Assembly (NCBI RefSeq): GCF_034140825.1
Contig: NC_089043.1
Span: forward strand, 25,470,001-25,534,000
Direction: 5' to 3'
Source of the DNA: Oryza sativa Japonica Group
Taxonomy: Eukaryota; Streptophyta; Magnoliopsida; Poales; Poaceae
DNA length: 64,000 nt
Part shown: one piece after another, positions 36,484 to 47,441 of the stretch
How the letters are laid out: every line of letters begins with the position of its first letter
How positions within the stretch are numbered: position 1 is the stretch's first letter
Translations under genes and position numbers: made by a program
Notes under the pieces: model-generated
What the model was told of the DNA's origin: nothing
Databases searched by the model: none
The model's input: only the letters and a program-made list of their open reading frames with translations

Positions 36484-39400
36484 TCACCGGCGTTTCTCTT
36501 TAGACTTAACAGTGGCCCACTGAAAGTGACCACAATTTGCTTCTTGGTTTGATGCAGGTCCCTGTCATAGACAATACATGGTGGTTACAGCACAATGCCA
36601 ATGCTTTTCATCCTCTGTCAATATGAACTACCTTTATGATTGTTCCTCGGATGTGAATTGAGCAGTTGATTCTGAAGTTAAATACCTGAGCACGGGCACA
36701 GACATAGAATAGGCGACCAATATTAGAGCCTTTCTTCACAGACCTTGGAATGCAAGGTTCATGGTGTCCTTTGCAAAGTGGTAGGGTCATCTTCATTCTC
36801 TGCTGTATTCTTTGCCACTCCAGTGTTGCTTCATTGCATTTATCTGTTGAAAGCGAGCAGGGTACATCTGAGTTACCCTGATCTTCGGTTGCTGGAGTTG
36901 TACACTGGATGCTTTCTGGCAGACAGTCATTCTTTGGATCATGTAATTCATCCATACCATGCAAAGTATCTGGTGGAGTAACTATGCTATTGGTACTGCT
37001 ATCTCCTGGCTTTGACTTTGGTTGTTGAAAAAATGACTTGATCGTAGGTTGGGAAGACAAGTTATGTTTGTTTTTCTTGTTGGACACAGCCTTGCTGCAA
37101 GAAAAGGAAGCTTTTCTACTTTGTGTTGCCAGTAATGCTGCAGTGCTATTATGGGAGTTGCCACTTGAACCTTCATTTAACAATTGATCACGAATTTTCC
37201 GCTTGATGACACTATGAAGGTCGTTACCTTTGGAAAATTTGGCTATATCAGTTGGTGGTTCTTCCTTATATATAGCTTTCCTTTCCAAGCCACCACCACA
37301 GCAGCTTTCATCTGCTCTATCCATGGACATGGCATCTTTATGTTCATAAATCATGCCTTTCCTTAGGAATGATACTGCATGTTGGAAAATACAATTGGTC
37401 AGCATAATGCGCACACAAACAGTATTACTTCAATATGCACGCAAGTATGTACTCATAACTAAACTATCAAATAAGGCCAGGAGCGGCTGCCTTCACAAGT
37501 TATATGCTATAATGCTATAATAAACATTAAAAGCCTATATTACTTAAGTAGGAACACAAAAGGTTGCTCACCTATGCTCTGTTGCCGTCCACGGATTTCA
37601 GGAAGATATCTAGCAGCTGATGAAGGAGTGTTATGAACTGGAAGTTCAGGTATCTCATTCAGCACAATATAAACTGGAATATGATCTGATCCTTCTAGCT
37701 TACTACTTCTCCCTCCTTTCCACCTGTGGACAATGTAATATAGTAAATAATTCTAATGTGTCACTGCAAATCCTGCAAAGAAAACTTTCGACCATTCTAT
37801 ACATTGACATATTTTCGCTATTCCCTCTTCTGAAATGATCCATAATTTCACATTCTTCCACATGGCAGGGAAAGATGCTGTGGTCATCCACAGAACCGCA
37901 GTGATGGAAGCAGGCACCAGAAATGAGAATGTGATCAATTCTAGAACCATAATTGTATACTTCAGCTCCAACTTTTTGATTAAAACAGGTATAAGCTCCC
38001 ACTCTGCATAAGAAAAAGCAGCAAGGTTAGAATATCAAGGTACATGGTTAGCAAGTAATTCTGTGTCTGCTATAGTTGTTAATCTTATAAAGAGAAAAGA
38101 TAAATATTTGTTCCATTTAACAAATTCAAGGCATGCTTTCTAAGCCTCAATAATGGGCCGCATACAGAGTAGGTCTTAAGTTTCAGAAAAAATTGATTAA
38201 CATTAACAGGGAAATACACACCTACCCTGTAGGCATGGAGTAACTGGAATTATAACAAAAACTAAAATAGGTTGGATAAGCACACAAGCATGGAACAAAG
38301 AAAGAGAGCTTTCAATACCTTTCAGGGTGTTTTGATCGGAAAGCATCAAAAAATGGACCTCCATGTTCTCTCAGCATGGATCTCAACCATTTCCGAAACC
38401 TTGAATTAGGGAAAGGGTAATGAAGTAATTTGTCATTCCCAAGTGGCTTCATGTTAGAGTACTCTAAAGAGAGGATAAAATAAATGATTGATGTATTATC
38501 AAGCACATCATCAGACTAGCGAACTCATCACAAGTGGAAGGTCAAGTTCAAAAAATTTCAAGCTTCACTTATCAACAATTTCTACTGAACTTTCAGCCTT
38601 AGTGCTGCAAGATGCATTACGTCATTATAGGTGAAAGCAGAAGCAGCTCTAAGTTCACGTGGCCTGTGCATGGAACTTCACTTGAAATGCTAAAGTTTTG
38701 CTTCTCATATGATGTTGCCTCACTGACCTTGACAGCCCTCAACAGCAGATTGTTCTTACAGAGAAAAGTATCACCAGATCATGTTAAATGGAATTTTCCT
38801 ATGAAACGAATTGATATATTTAGTAATAGTGCTGAGGTTATTCAGTTTATTTTCATGTCTTAAAATCATGCAAGTTCAGCAAAACTTTGACTTGAGATTC
38901 CAAAACGGTCCAAGTAAATCTTACTAAAAAGGAAAAGGAAATGAGCTTACGTTTGCTTCTCGAATCCAGGTTGGGCATCACACCTATCTATTGAAGAAGG
39001 TGCAATATTCAAATCACCAACAACGAAAACTCTTTTCCCAAGAGCCAACAAATGTTCCCATCTTCTCTAGAAGATATGAGATGAAGACAGTATAAATAAC
39101 AGTCCTTTAACTAAGCTATTAACAGTTATTTAAGGAAGACACAGGAGGGGTGCACATTTTGCACTAAAAAGAAATAAAATCAGAGTAAGTAAACAAGCTA
39201 TTATCATTGGCAGAAATCAATCAATCGTGAAACTATTCCTCCAAAATTTACTGACTGACTGAGATGCACATGAAGTACCTGTAGTATCTTGTAAAATAGT
39301 AGCTTAAAGCGAACTCGTTCTATATCATCTTCTTCAACAGCTGGGCCATATATATTAAAAAGAACTGCAGAAATGGTGCAGTAAATATCATCAAATAAAG

Positions 39401-40534
39401 AGAAGAAATCAAATGTGCAACGAATAAACATCAACATGCTGAATGCTACTTATGCTGTCTATATTTCAAGGGGACAGAACAAGAGACCAACCAAAATGTC
39501 CATGATCTGTAATTACACAACGTCCTTCATTGTCCACCTTGAGCAGCTCTTCTTTTGTTACTTCACCAAGACCTTCCTCTTCCACAGGAGTTACAAGAAC
39601 AAAATCCCCAATAGTTTCACTGTTCTTTGCAGTCTCTTGCAATCCAGTAAAGCCTTCCTCAGCTGCTACTGGTAAAGCAACCTCTTGACTGGAAAAGGCT
39701 GATGTTACCCGGCAAAACGTGGCAACACCTACAATAGAGTTAAGTACAGAAACTTACACTTCGTGACACAACATTCAAAGTAAATTAACCAATAGATTGA
39801 ATGATTGAAAAGCAACTTCAACTAATAGTGCGTTGCTAAAAGACCCCCACCCCAAATCAGTCGATGGGTATTTCCTGGTTAATCTCCAGAAAAACTCACC
39901 AGAGTAAGCTCCACGCCCTTTCGATGAACGATTGCATGAAATAAAAGCCTCGTATCCCTCAGCCATGATGACATCCCCCGACAAGTCCTGCCTCGACAAT
40001 TTTGTCTCCTGAAATACATCACATTAATTTAGTCAGCTCTGCTGAATCGCGGGCTTAACTTACTTCATAGTTCATACAGAAACTGCACGTGTTGGCGTGA
40101 CTAAACATTTAACAGCAAATGTGCAGCTTCCACCACAGAACAATGCTCATTTATCAGTTCAGAGATAAATAAACAAACGGTACGCGTTCTGAATCTCTAT
40201 GAAATCAAGCGGCTATGGCAACACAATGCTAATTTAGCACATTTGCGTATTGCTGAACATAACAGTGCGATCGATTACATCATTTGTGGTGACCTACAGT
40301 GAGTGAATCACTGAAGTAGTACCCCATCAAACAGCTAGGGTTTATATACATGATGAGATTGCGAGGCATCGGCCAGTGCTGCGGAGTGCGGTGGGGAGGC
40401 AGGGGGTGAGCGATTGAGCGGACCTGGAAGCAGATGATGTCGGCGTCGAGGGCGTCGAGGAGGCGGCGGAGCGAGCCATGCTGCGCCACCCGCGGCCGCA
40501 GCCCGTTCACGTTGTACGTCACTATCTTCACCAT
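36484..40534 (-). CDS. APE2: DNA-(apurinic/apyrimidinic site) endonuclease 2
   Basis: Base-excision repair nuclease and 3'-end processing enzyme. Ten exons read downward: 40424-40534, 39900-40008, 39492-39728, 39279-39364, 38951-39066, 38319-38399, 37803-38003, 37572-37723, 36686-37374, 36484-36561. Phases agree and give 619 residues. The EEP nuclease core shows [24 protein letters not shown] (metal-binding Glu), [27 protein letters not shown] (catalytic Asp/Asn), [10 protein letters not shown] and GSDHIPV (general-base His). After a linker comes a PCNA-binding PIP box, QPTIKSFF. The GRF zinc finger closes the protein ([34 protein letters not shown]). This domain order is diagnostic of APE2. 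Its promoter side is occupied by a 10.5-kb transposon stack starting about 250 bases upstream of the ATG. Confidence 0.93.
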
Positions 40535-40893
40535 CCCCGCCGCCGCGACCGCGAGGGTTCCCCCAACCCCCCACCCGGACGCCGACCACCGACAGGACGC
40601 CACCCGCTTCTGCCGCCGCGACGGAGGCGCCTTCGCGAGTTTGCGGCCTATCTCCGGCCGTCCAAGCCCGCCGCCGGCGAGAGGCGACTGCCCGGGGCGG
40701 ACAGGCGCACCACCACTCACGCCTCACGCCCACCGTCCGATGGAAAAACCAAGGCTAAGATCTGTCACTCCTTCATTTGTGCACAGATCTATGCCATTAT
40801 AATTTGGTTTAATTGGATCATACTACTGCAACTTCGACAAATTAAAAAAATACCACTACTATTCGTCATATCAGCTGGGTGCCGTTGGAAATT

Positions 40894-41575
40894 GGGTTAA
40901 TTAGATACATGTTATTAAAAGGTATTCATGTATTTGGAAATATGTCATTATAATTTCACACATATCCAAAAGATACCACTTACCCCTTGGATGTATTTTC
41001 AGATAAAATTGGACCAAACTACCCCTTTCCCCCTTCTTCCTTCTTCCCCTTTCTCTTCCCTCCTCTCTTCCTTCTCAGGGGCGACACGGCTCGACGGCGG
41101 CGGCTGGAGCGACGCGACGCGGCGACGGCGGCGCGGCGGCACAGCAGCGGCGGCGGCGCGACGTGGCTCGGCGGCAGTAGTTGCAGCGGTGGCGGAGCGA
41201 CGCGGCTCGGTGGCGGCAGCGGCGGCGGCGCGATGTGGCTCGACGGCAGCAGCTGCAGCGGCGGCGCGCGGCGGCGCAGCAGCTGCGGTGGCAGCAGCAG
41301 CGACACAGCGGTGGAGCAAGCTGCAGCGCGCGCCCCGCTGCTGCAGCACGCGGCGGCGGGATGGCGGCGCAGTGAGAAGATAGAGAGGGTAGAAGATGGG
41401 GAAGAGGGAGAGAGGTAGAAGATGAGGGCATTTTTGTCCAATACATGCAAAATACGTATCTCAGTGGCACCACTAAGATTAGAAACAAGTAGCAATAGCA
41501 TCATTACAAATACGCAAATATTAATGGTATATTTCAAAACAGGCAAAATTTTAATGGCATGGATCTAATTAACCC
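40894..41575. mobile_element. Inner MULE, 9-bp target duplication
   Basis: Left end gggttaattagatacatgtt and right end, reverse-complemented, gggttaattagatccatgcc. Flanking 9-mers ttggaaatt (40885-40893) and ttgaaaatt (41576-41584) differ at one base. It lies within the left arm of the middle MULE. The interior is a GGC/GCA-triplet-rich block (41085-41370) that keeps many frames open but shows no domain. Non-autonomous. Confidence 0.8.
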
Positions 41576-42235
41576 TTGAAAATTTCAAAAATCAGAACCA
41601 TGGCACTCCCGTCACTTTTTCCATCTCATCTCTCACAGCGTCTCCATTTTCATCCTCATCCGGGAGCTTGGCGGCGGCGACGAAGGAGCTTGGTGGCGGC
41701 GACGGCGAGGGAGCTCGGCGCCGGAGAAATCTTGGGCTTGGTTTCCGGTGGGGCTTCCGGCGCCTTGGCTGGAGGTGGCGGGCGCTTCCGCGGCTGGATA
41801 GCTTGGCGACGGCGACGGGCGGCACCGGCGCCTTCTCCTGCTCCTCCTTGTCACCGGCGCGGAGGCGTCCGCGCGCGCGAGGTCCGCAATGGCAAGTAGC
41901 GGCGGCGCGCAATGCCGTCGTGGACGCCCAAGCGACGGAGCAAGCAACAACAGTCCCGCATCCTGTTCAAGCCCTCCTCGTCGCTCGAGCGGCCATCGGT
42001 ATCTGCGAATCTGGTTTTTCCCCAGGAACTGGCCATGGGCCAAGAAGATGGTGATGTTCCCCAACCCGGCGTTCACCGTCCAAGAAGCAGAAGCGGTTCT
42101 ATAAGACGTGATGGTGATGACCAGCGAGCTCTGTGCGATCAGGGACGGATGGGATGGCCAGCAGTCGTTGATGGGTAGTCTGCTCGGGCGGTGCTCATGG
42201 ATGGCAACGCCACTACATGCTGGCTGCTCATCGTA

Positions 42236-43565
42236 GGTGTGTTTAGTTCCTAAAAAAAGTTGGAAGGTTAAAGAAATTTGAGAGTTTGGAAAAAAAGTTG
42301 AGGGTGTGTTTGGTTGAGCTGTGGCTTTTGAAAAAGTAGCTGTGGGCTGTGGCTTTTTGAAAAGTAGCTGTGAAATATGGACTGTGGCTTTTGAAAAAGC
42401 TCGTTTGGTTCAACAGCTGTGGCTTTTGAAATAACTAGTCCCGCTGACAAGCGGGCCCCACATGCCATACACTCGTCGAAAGAAAATAAGGGGAGAGATG
42501 GAGATGGCAGCGGCGGCGGCGTCATCGGCCTCGGCGGCGGCGGCGGCTCGGCAAGGAGGACGCGCCTCCTCCACGGCCGGCGAACGAAGGGGCGGCGGCG
42601 CCGGGAGGAGGAGGCGCCGGTCGGGAAAGGACGGGAGCGGCGCTGGCGTCGGGTTGGCCGGCGTCGGTTAGGGATGGGCGGGGACGGCGTCGGGCGGCGC
42701 CGGTCGGGGAAGGGCAAGAGTGGCGCCGGCGTCGGGTTGGGCGGCGGAGTAGGCCTCGGTGGCGTCGTCGGCCTCGAGCGGCGGCGGGGAGCGGCAGTGC
42801 GCACGGCGTCATCGGCCTCGGTGGCAGCGGTGGTGGCGCCGGAGGGGAGGTAGACGCGGGCGGCGGTGGAGTCGGCCTCGACGGCGGGCGGCGGGGACAC
42901 CGGCACCTCGCCGTCCATCTCCTCCTCCTCCCCTTCGTACTCCTCTTTCTCCTCCCTCACCTCCTCGTCGGCGGATCTGGGCCGGCGCGGGACGAGAGGG
43001 GCGGCGGCAGCGGCGGCGGCGGCGACGGCGGCTCGTTGAGGAGGAGCGGCAGCGGTGGCATCTCAGCGAGGAGGTGCGGCGGCGACGGGGCAAGGAGGAG
43101 CGGAGGCGACGAGAGGGGTGGCGGCGGCGGCGGCGTGTCGGCGAGGAGGAGCTGCGGTGGCGGCGTCTCGGCGAGGAGGAGCGACGACGGCAGCGTCTCG
43201 GCGAGGAGGAGCGGCGGCGGTGGGGCGAGGAGGAGCGGCGGCGACGGCAAAGTGAGGAGGAGGAGCGATGCCGATGGGAGAAAAGAAAAGGAACACGCAA
43301 TTTGTTTTTGTGTAATGGCAGTGGTGGGTAATTTTTTTCCCCCAAAAGCAGCTGAAAGCATGGGGGAGGGCTGCTTTTGATTTGTACTACACCAAAAGCT
43401 GGCTTTGGGTAAAAGCAGCTGTGGCTTTTGAGCCCTTTGGTTGGCTTTTGGCTTTTGCAAAAGCAAAAGCAGGTTGAAAAGCCCAACCAAACACACCCTA
43501 TATGTGTAGGAAAGTTTTTGATGTGATATGATGTGACGGAAAGTTGGAAATAGGGGGGAAACAGG
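42236..43565. mobile_element. GTTTAGTTC-class MITE interrupted by a GC-rich element
   Basis: The left part (tgtgtttagttcctaaaaaa..gttggaagg) and the right part (gtgtaggaaagtttttgatg..gacggaaagttggaaat) together match, in reverse complement, the single uninterrupted stretch near 62830-62945. Between them lies the element at 42302-43498. Confidence 0.6.
42302..43498. mobile_element. 1.2-kb TIR element with GC-rich core
   Basis: Ends gggtgtgtttggttgagc and, reverse-complemented, gggtgtgtttggttgggc; subterminal CTGTGGCTTTTG motifs recur several times at both sides, a common feature of hAT- and CACTA-type elements. The core 42500-43270 is CGG/GAGGAG-rich. At 43040-43255 it is a minisatellite of about 30 bp (cgaggaggagcggcggcgg). 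Frames are open because of the composition only. No clear target duplication, so the superfamily is left open. Confidence 0.7.
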
Positions 43566-43908
43566 GCATGTTTAGTTCGCGAAATGAAAATTTTTGAATG
43601 TCACATCGGACGTTTAACCGAATGTCGGAAGGGGTTTTTAGACACAAATGAAAAAACTAATTTCATAACTCGCCTGGAAACCGCGAGACGAATCTTTTGA
43701 GCCTAATTACTCCGCCATTAGCAAATGTGGATTACTGTAGCACTTGTGGCTAATCATGGACTAATTAGCCTAAAAAGATTCGTCTTGCGATTTCCTCCCT
43801 AACTGTGCAATTAGTTTTTCTTTTAATCTATATTTAATGCTCTATGCATGTGTCCAAAAATTCGATGTGATGTTTTTGGGAAAAACTTTTTGGGAACTAA
43901 ACGGGGCT
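43566..43908. mobile_element. MITE with GTTTAGTTC ends (copy 3, intact-looking)
   Basis: Starts gcatgtttagttcgcgaaat and ends tgggaactaaacggggc. The core has ACCGCGAGACGAATCTTTTG, AGCAAATGTGGATTACTGTA and TTTAATGCTCTATGCATGTG. Same family as the copies at 8.7, 30 and 63 kb. Non-coding. Confidence 0.78.
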
Positions 43909-44645
43909 TAAACACGGCCGTAGCAGCTATTTCATTTTTTTTCCTTTTCCTTTGTTTTCCTCTCTGATTTTTTTCAGCAGGTGTCCTTGGTCCTCGGACG
44001 CGGAGAGACGGCGTCAACAGGAGTGGATGAAAAACGCAACTGAGTGGTATGGATCCAATTTCTCAAAATTACAGTGGCACCCAGCCGATATGACGAATAG
44101 TAGTGGTATTTTTTCAATTTGGCAACGCTGTAGTGGCATGGATCCAATTAACCCTAATAATTTTTACGGTTTTGAAATATGCCATTAGTATTCACCTATT
44201 TTTAACCATACCATTGTAATTTATCAAGTGTTAAAAATATGCCACTACATACCCTTTCAATGCATTTTCTAATATTTTAGGACTAAAATACCCATGTCTT
44301 CTTCATTCATCCCCCTTCTTCTTCCTTTCCCCGTTTGTCATCTTCCAGCCAACGAGCTACCTGCAGCAAGCTTGCATCGCGCCGCTTGGGCCACCTCGCC
44401 GGGCCATACATGTTGGCATCATCGCTCCCTCACCTTCCCCATTCCAATTTCCACCAGATCAGACGCCATGAGGACAAAAAATGGTCCTCTGCATCACCTT
44501 TGCAGATTCATCAACAACACTGTTGGCCCTCTTGAACAGGAACATGCTGAAAGAATCACTGCATGACACCATCGCTGGTAGAGCTAGATGAGACCAGCAG
44601 GCAAAGCCCACCGGTGTACAGATCGGTGAAAAGGAGAGACTCGGT

Positions 44646-47401
44646 GGTGACAGAGAGATAAGAGAGAGTGCGAGAGCCTCGGCGACCAACCACCTACCAA
44701 CTCCTCGTCCGGCGGCCGCTCGCTCCGATGGCCGTTGCCCAGATAAGGCCCCTGCGCTTTCTGCTGCATCTTGGGCGGATGTCGTCTGGTCCCCGCCTGC
44801 TCCTCGTCCGTCCCTGTCGCAGGAGGAAGTCGACGCGGGGTGGCGTGTGGTGAGGCGCAGGAGTAAAGGCTCTTCTGCTGCCGGTCGGCCAACCACCGCA
44901 TTTACTCCGCCGGAGCCCCGTCCGATTCCGCGTTGGCTCCACGGCAGATGCTTTCGCTGCCTAGGTCTGGGGCACCTTAAGGCTTCCTGCAGTCAACCCC
45001 CAACTTGCTATCGTTGCTGGTATCCAGGTCATATCGAGCGCAACTGCAAGGTCGACATCGACGCCACCCTTCCTCGGAAAGTGCCGGCGGCTGCGGCGCC
45101 CAAGCGTCCCCAGCATTTGGCCGCCAGCACCAGCGCTTCTGTCCCAGGTGACAAGGAGCATCCTCAGCCGGTGCATAGCAAGACGGCGCTACCCCCTACT
45201 GCGTTGCCCCCGCCCGCCCCGGTTAAGTCCGTCAGTACCAAGCCGATGGAGGAAGACATTGGAGCTGGAGACCCCCCTCTTGCGGCCGCAGGGGGGCCGT
45301 GGAGTCCTGTCCTGGACCCCTGGGATGGCCGCGATTGAGCAGCAGATGAGGAAGCGTGCGCTGGTCACGTCGGTGCTGTCCGGGAGAAGGGAGGTCTCGC
45401 CGGCGATGGTGGTCGCAGCTTTGGGGCGTCGCTGCAGGGTTCCCTCGGAAGATGTTCGCATCGAGGTCACCAGGCCCTCGGACTTCCTCATCTCCTTTCG
45501 GCGTGAGGAGGACTGCGCATCCGTCCTGGGGTGGTCCGGCAGGTTCAGCGTGGAGGGGGCGTCGATCTCCTTCCGTCATTGGCACCGCTCAGTTCATGCT
45601 CGGAGGTCCAAGCTCCTGTTTGTCGTCAAGCTGGCCGTGGAGGGGCTCCCAGCGCATGCATTGGAGTTTGAAGCCATCAAGCAGTTCCTCAACAAGATTG
45701 ACTGCCAGTTCATCGAACTGTTCTTGCCAGTCGACGCATGCATGACGGAGGTGCTGGCCTGGTCGGTGGACCCGTCCAAAATTCCCAAGGAATTCACCCT
45801 CGACATTCCGGAGCCGATGCAAGAATGGTGGATGCCGCCGGTGATGGAGGACCCTGACATACACGAGCCGCTAGTCTCGCAGACACCGCCGGCGCCCCCG
45901 ATAGAGAAGAGGTGCCTCTCGTTTGACCTGCTGATCCATGTCCTGGAAGTGGTTGACCCAGTTCAGCAGCTGCTGGACAGCCCCCCCGATGACCCCTACA
46001 ACGACGATCGCGAGGCTCTGCGCAGGTGCGCCTACGGCACCTTCCTCGGCAGGATCGATGGCACCGGCCCGGTTAGCCTCTGGGCGGTGGTCATTGTTTC
46101 GCGGGGCCGAGGTCGGGAACGGCTGGGGGTCTCCAACGACAGCGGCCCCTTGAGCCACGTCTAGGGGGCCGCATTTGCTAGCCGTCACACCGTCGGCACC
46201 GTCGACGGATATCTCGGGAGCAGTTCTGGATCGTCCTTGCGATTCCGTTCAGGTGGTTCTTTCCCCGCCGGAGCCAACGCCAGTCGAGATGGAGCCGGCC
46301 TCCGCCTTGGGCTCTCCGCCCGAGCACACACCGGAAGCGATGGCGTCCTTGGCATCTCTGGGATCCCCGCCGGGCACGGCCCTCGGCGGTTTGGAGGTGG
46401 ATGTCATCTCCGACGTGGTCTCGTCACCGATGCTCGCACCGGAAGGGCCTGAAACGGTCACCATCTTGGGAGCACCGGTCGAGCACGCGTCACCAAACGA
46501 GGTGCTGATCTCCATCGAGACGGTCGTGATGGGGCCGGGCTCATTAACTCGCCCAGCATCAGCGCCAGCAAAACTAGTGGTGGACCCACATGTAAGGGAG
46601 TCCCTGGGTGTGGGGCTTGCCAGGCAAATATCCTTCGAAGAACCCGCCAGAGATTTGCTGAGTTCAGTGGCATTTACATCGTCGCCACCTCTTCCGGCTG
46701 TGGCGCCGCTGGCAGTTGTGGAGGGCGCGAACCTCACGTTCAATCCGCCCGGTGAGCGGGAATCGGTTCCCCTTTCTACAGGGGCGCTGGAGATGGTTCT
46801 TGGGCCGTGGCCCGAGGTGCACGTCGCCAGCCCACAAATAGTCTACCGCAAACGCCACCTCCTCCCAACCTCAGGCCGCAAGTGGCCTACCCATCGGGCC
46901 GCTTTGGGCCTTACTCAGGACGGCTCGCCAGGGGTGCCGCTTTCCCTGGCCCACTCGGAGCGGACCTCGCAGGTCATTGATGGCTCCCTGGCGCTTCCCA
47001 GCGCTGCGTTCCCAGCGGCCGCCGCGTCTCTCTCTCCGGGTGAGGCAGTTCCATCGCTGGGTGACCTTGTGGCACCCCAGCCAGCGGCGATCATCGGCAC
47101 GCGTCCGCAGGCGACACCAGCTCGATCCAAACGGCGGATTGAGCCATACTCCCACACTCCAAGACGCAGCGAAAGGCTGGCCGCCATTAATGGCGGGCGA
47201 CACCAGCACTCGGTGTCCAAAGCCCAGCGTGTGCTCATGAAGAAGCTCAGGGTGGTTGAAGACGAGAGCAAGGTGGAAGACACTGACATCCTCAAATACT
47301 TGGAGCTCTTCAAGTCCCCTCTTGTGCCGGCCCATGTGCAAGCCTTGGCGGCACTGTGCAACGTCAGGCTGTCGTCTCCTCAGAGCGTCGAGGTTTGCTG
47401 A
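44646..47401 (+). pseudogene. LINE ORF1 (nucleic-acid-binding protein), frame-broken
   Basis: Three successive frames make up ORF1: to 45338, about 45280-46164, and about 46150-47401. The first has SLSQEEVDAGWRVVRRRSK and two zinc knuckles, CFRCLGLGHLKASC and CYRCWYPGHIERNC. The second has a conserved block (VSPAMVVAALGRRCRVPSEDV; FLISFRREEDCASVL) resembling the DUF4283-type fold of plant LINE ORF1. The third is Pro/Ser/Ala-rich and ends with ARSKRRIEPYSHTPRRSERL, a common ending of such proteins in rice. No ATG is seen at the very start of the first frame. Confidence 0.75.
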
Positions 47402-47441
47402 AGCCCTGTTTCTCCGCTTGCGCTTTGAAGCCCCTGTTTCA

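Larger units (their letters stand above)
40806..44154. mobile_element. Middle MULE, inserted into the outer element's left arm
   Basis: Left end ggtttaattggatcatacta, right end tagtggcatggatccaatta followed by accc; the arms also share ATACCACTACTATTCGTCAT and the CGGCTGGGTGCC block. Flanking 9-mers ttataattt (40797-40805) and taataattt (44155-44163) differ at one base, as expected of an old Mutator-type target duplication. It is itself interrupted by a third MULE at its left arm and by MITEs. The remaining interior (41585-42235) is GC-rich with no recognised gene. Confidence 0.78.

Noticed and set aside
40999-41546. Ala/Arg/Ser-rich frames on both strands in the inner MULE
   Set aside because: Caused by GGC/GCA triplet runs; no domain or splice structure.
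42419-43486. Several 140-230-residue frames in the GC-rich TIR element
   Set aside because: Low-complexity CGG/GAGGAG repeats keep every frame open; no recognisable protein.
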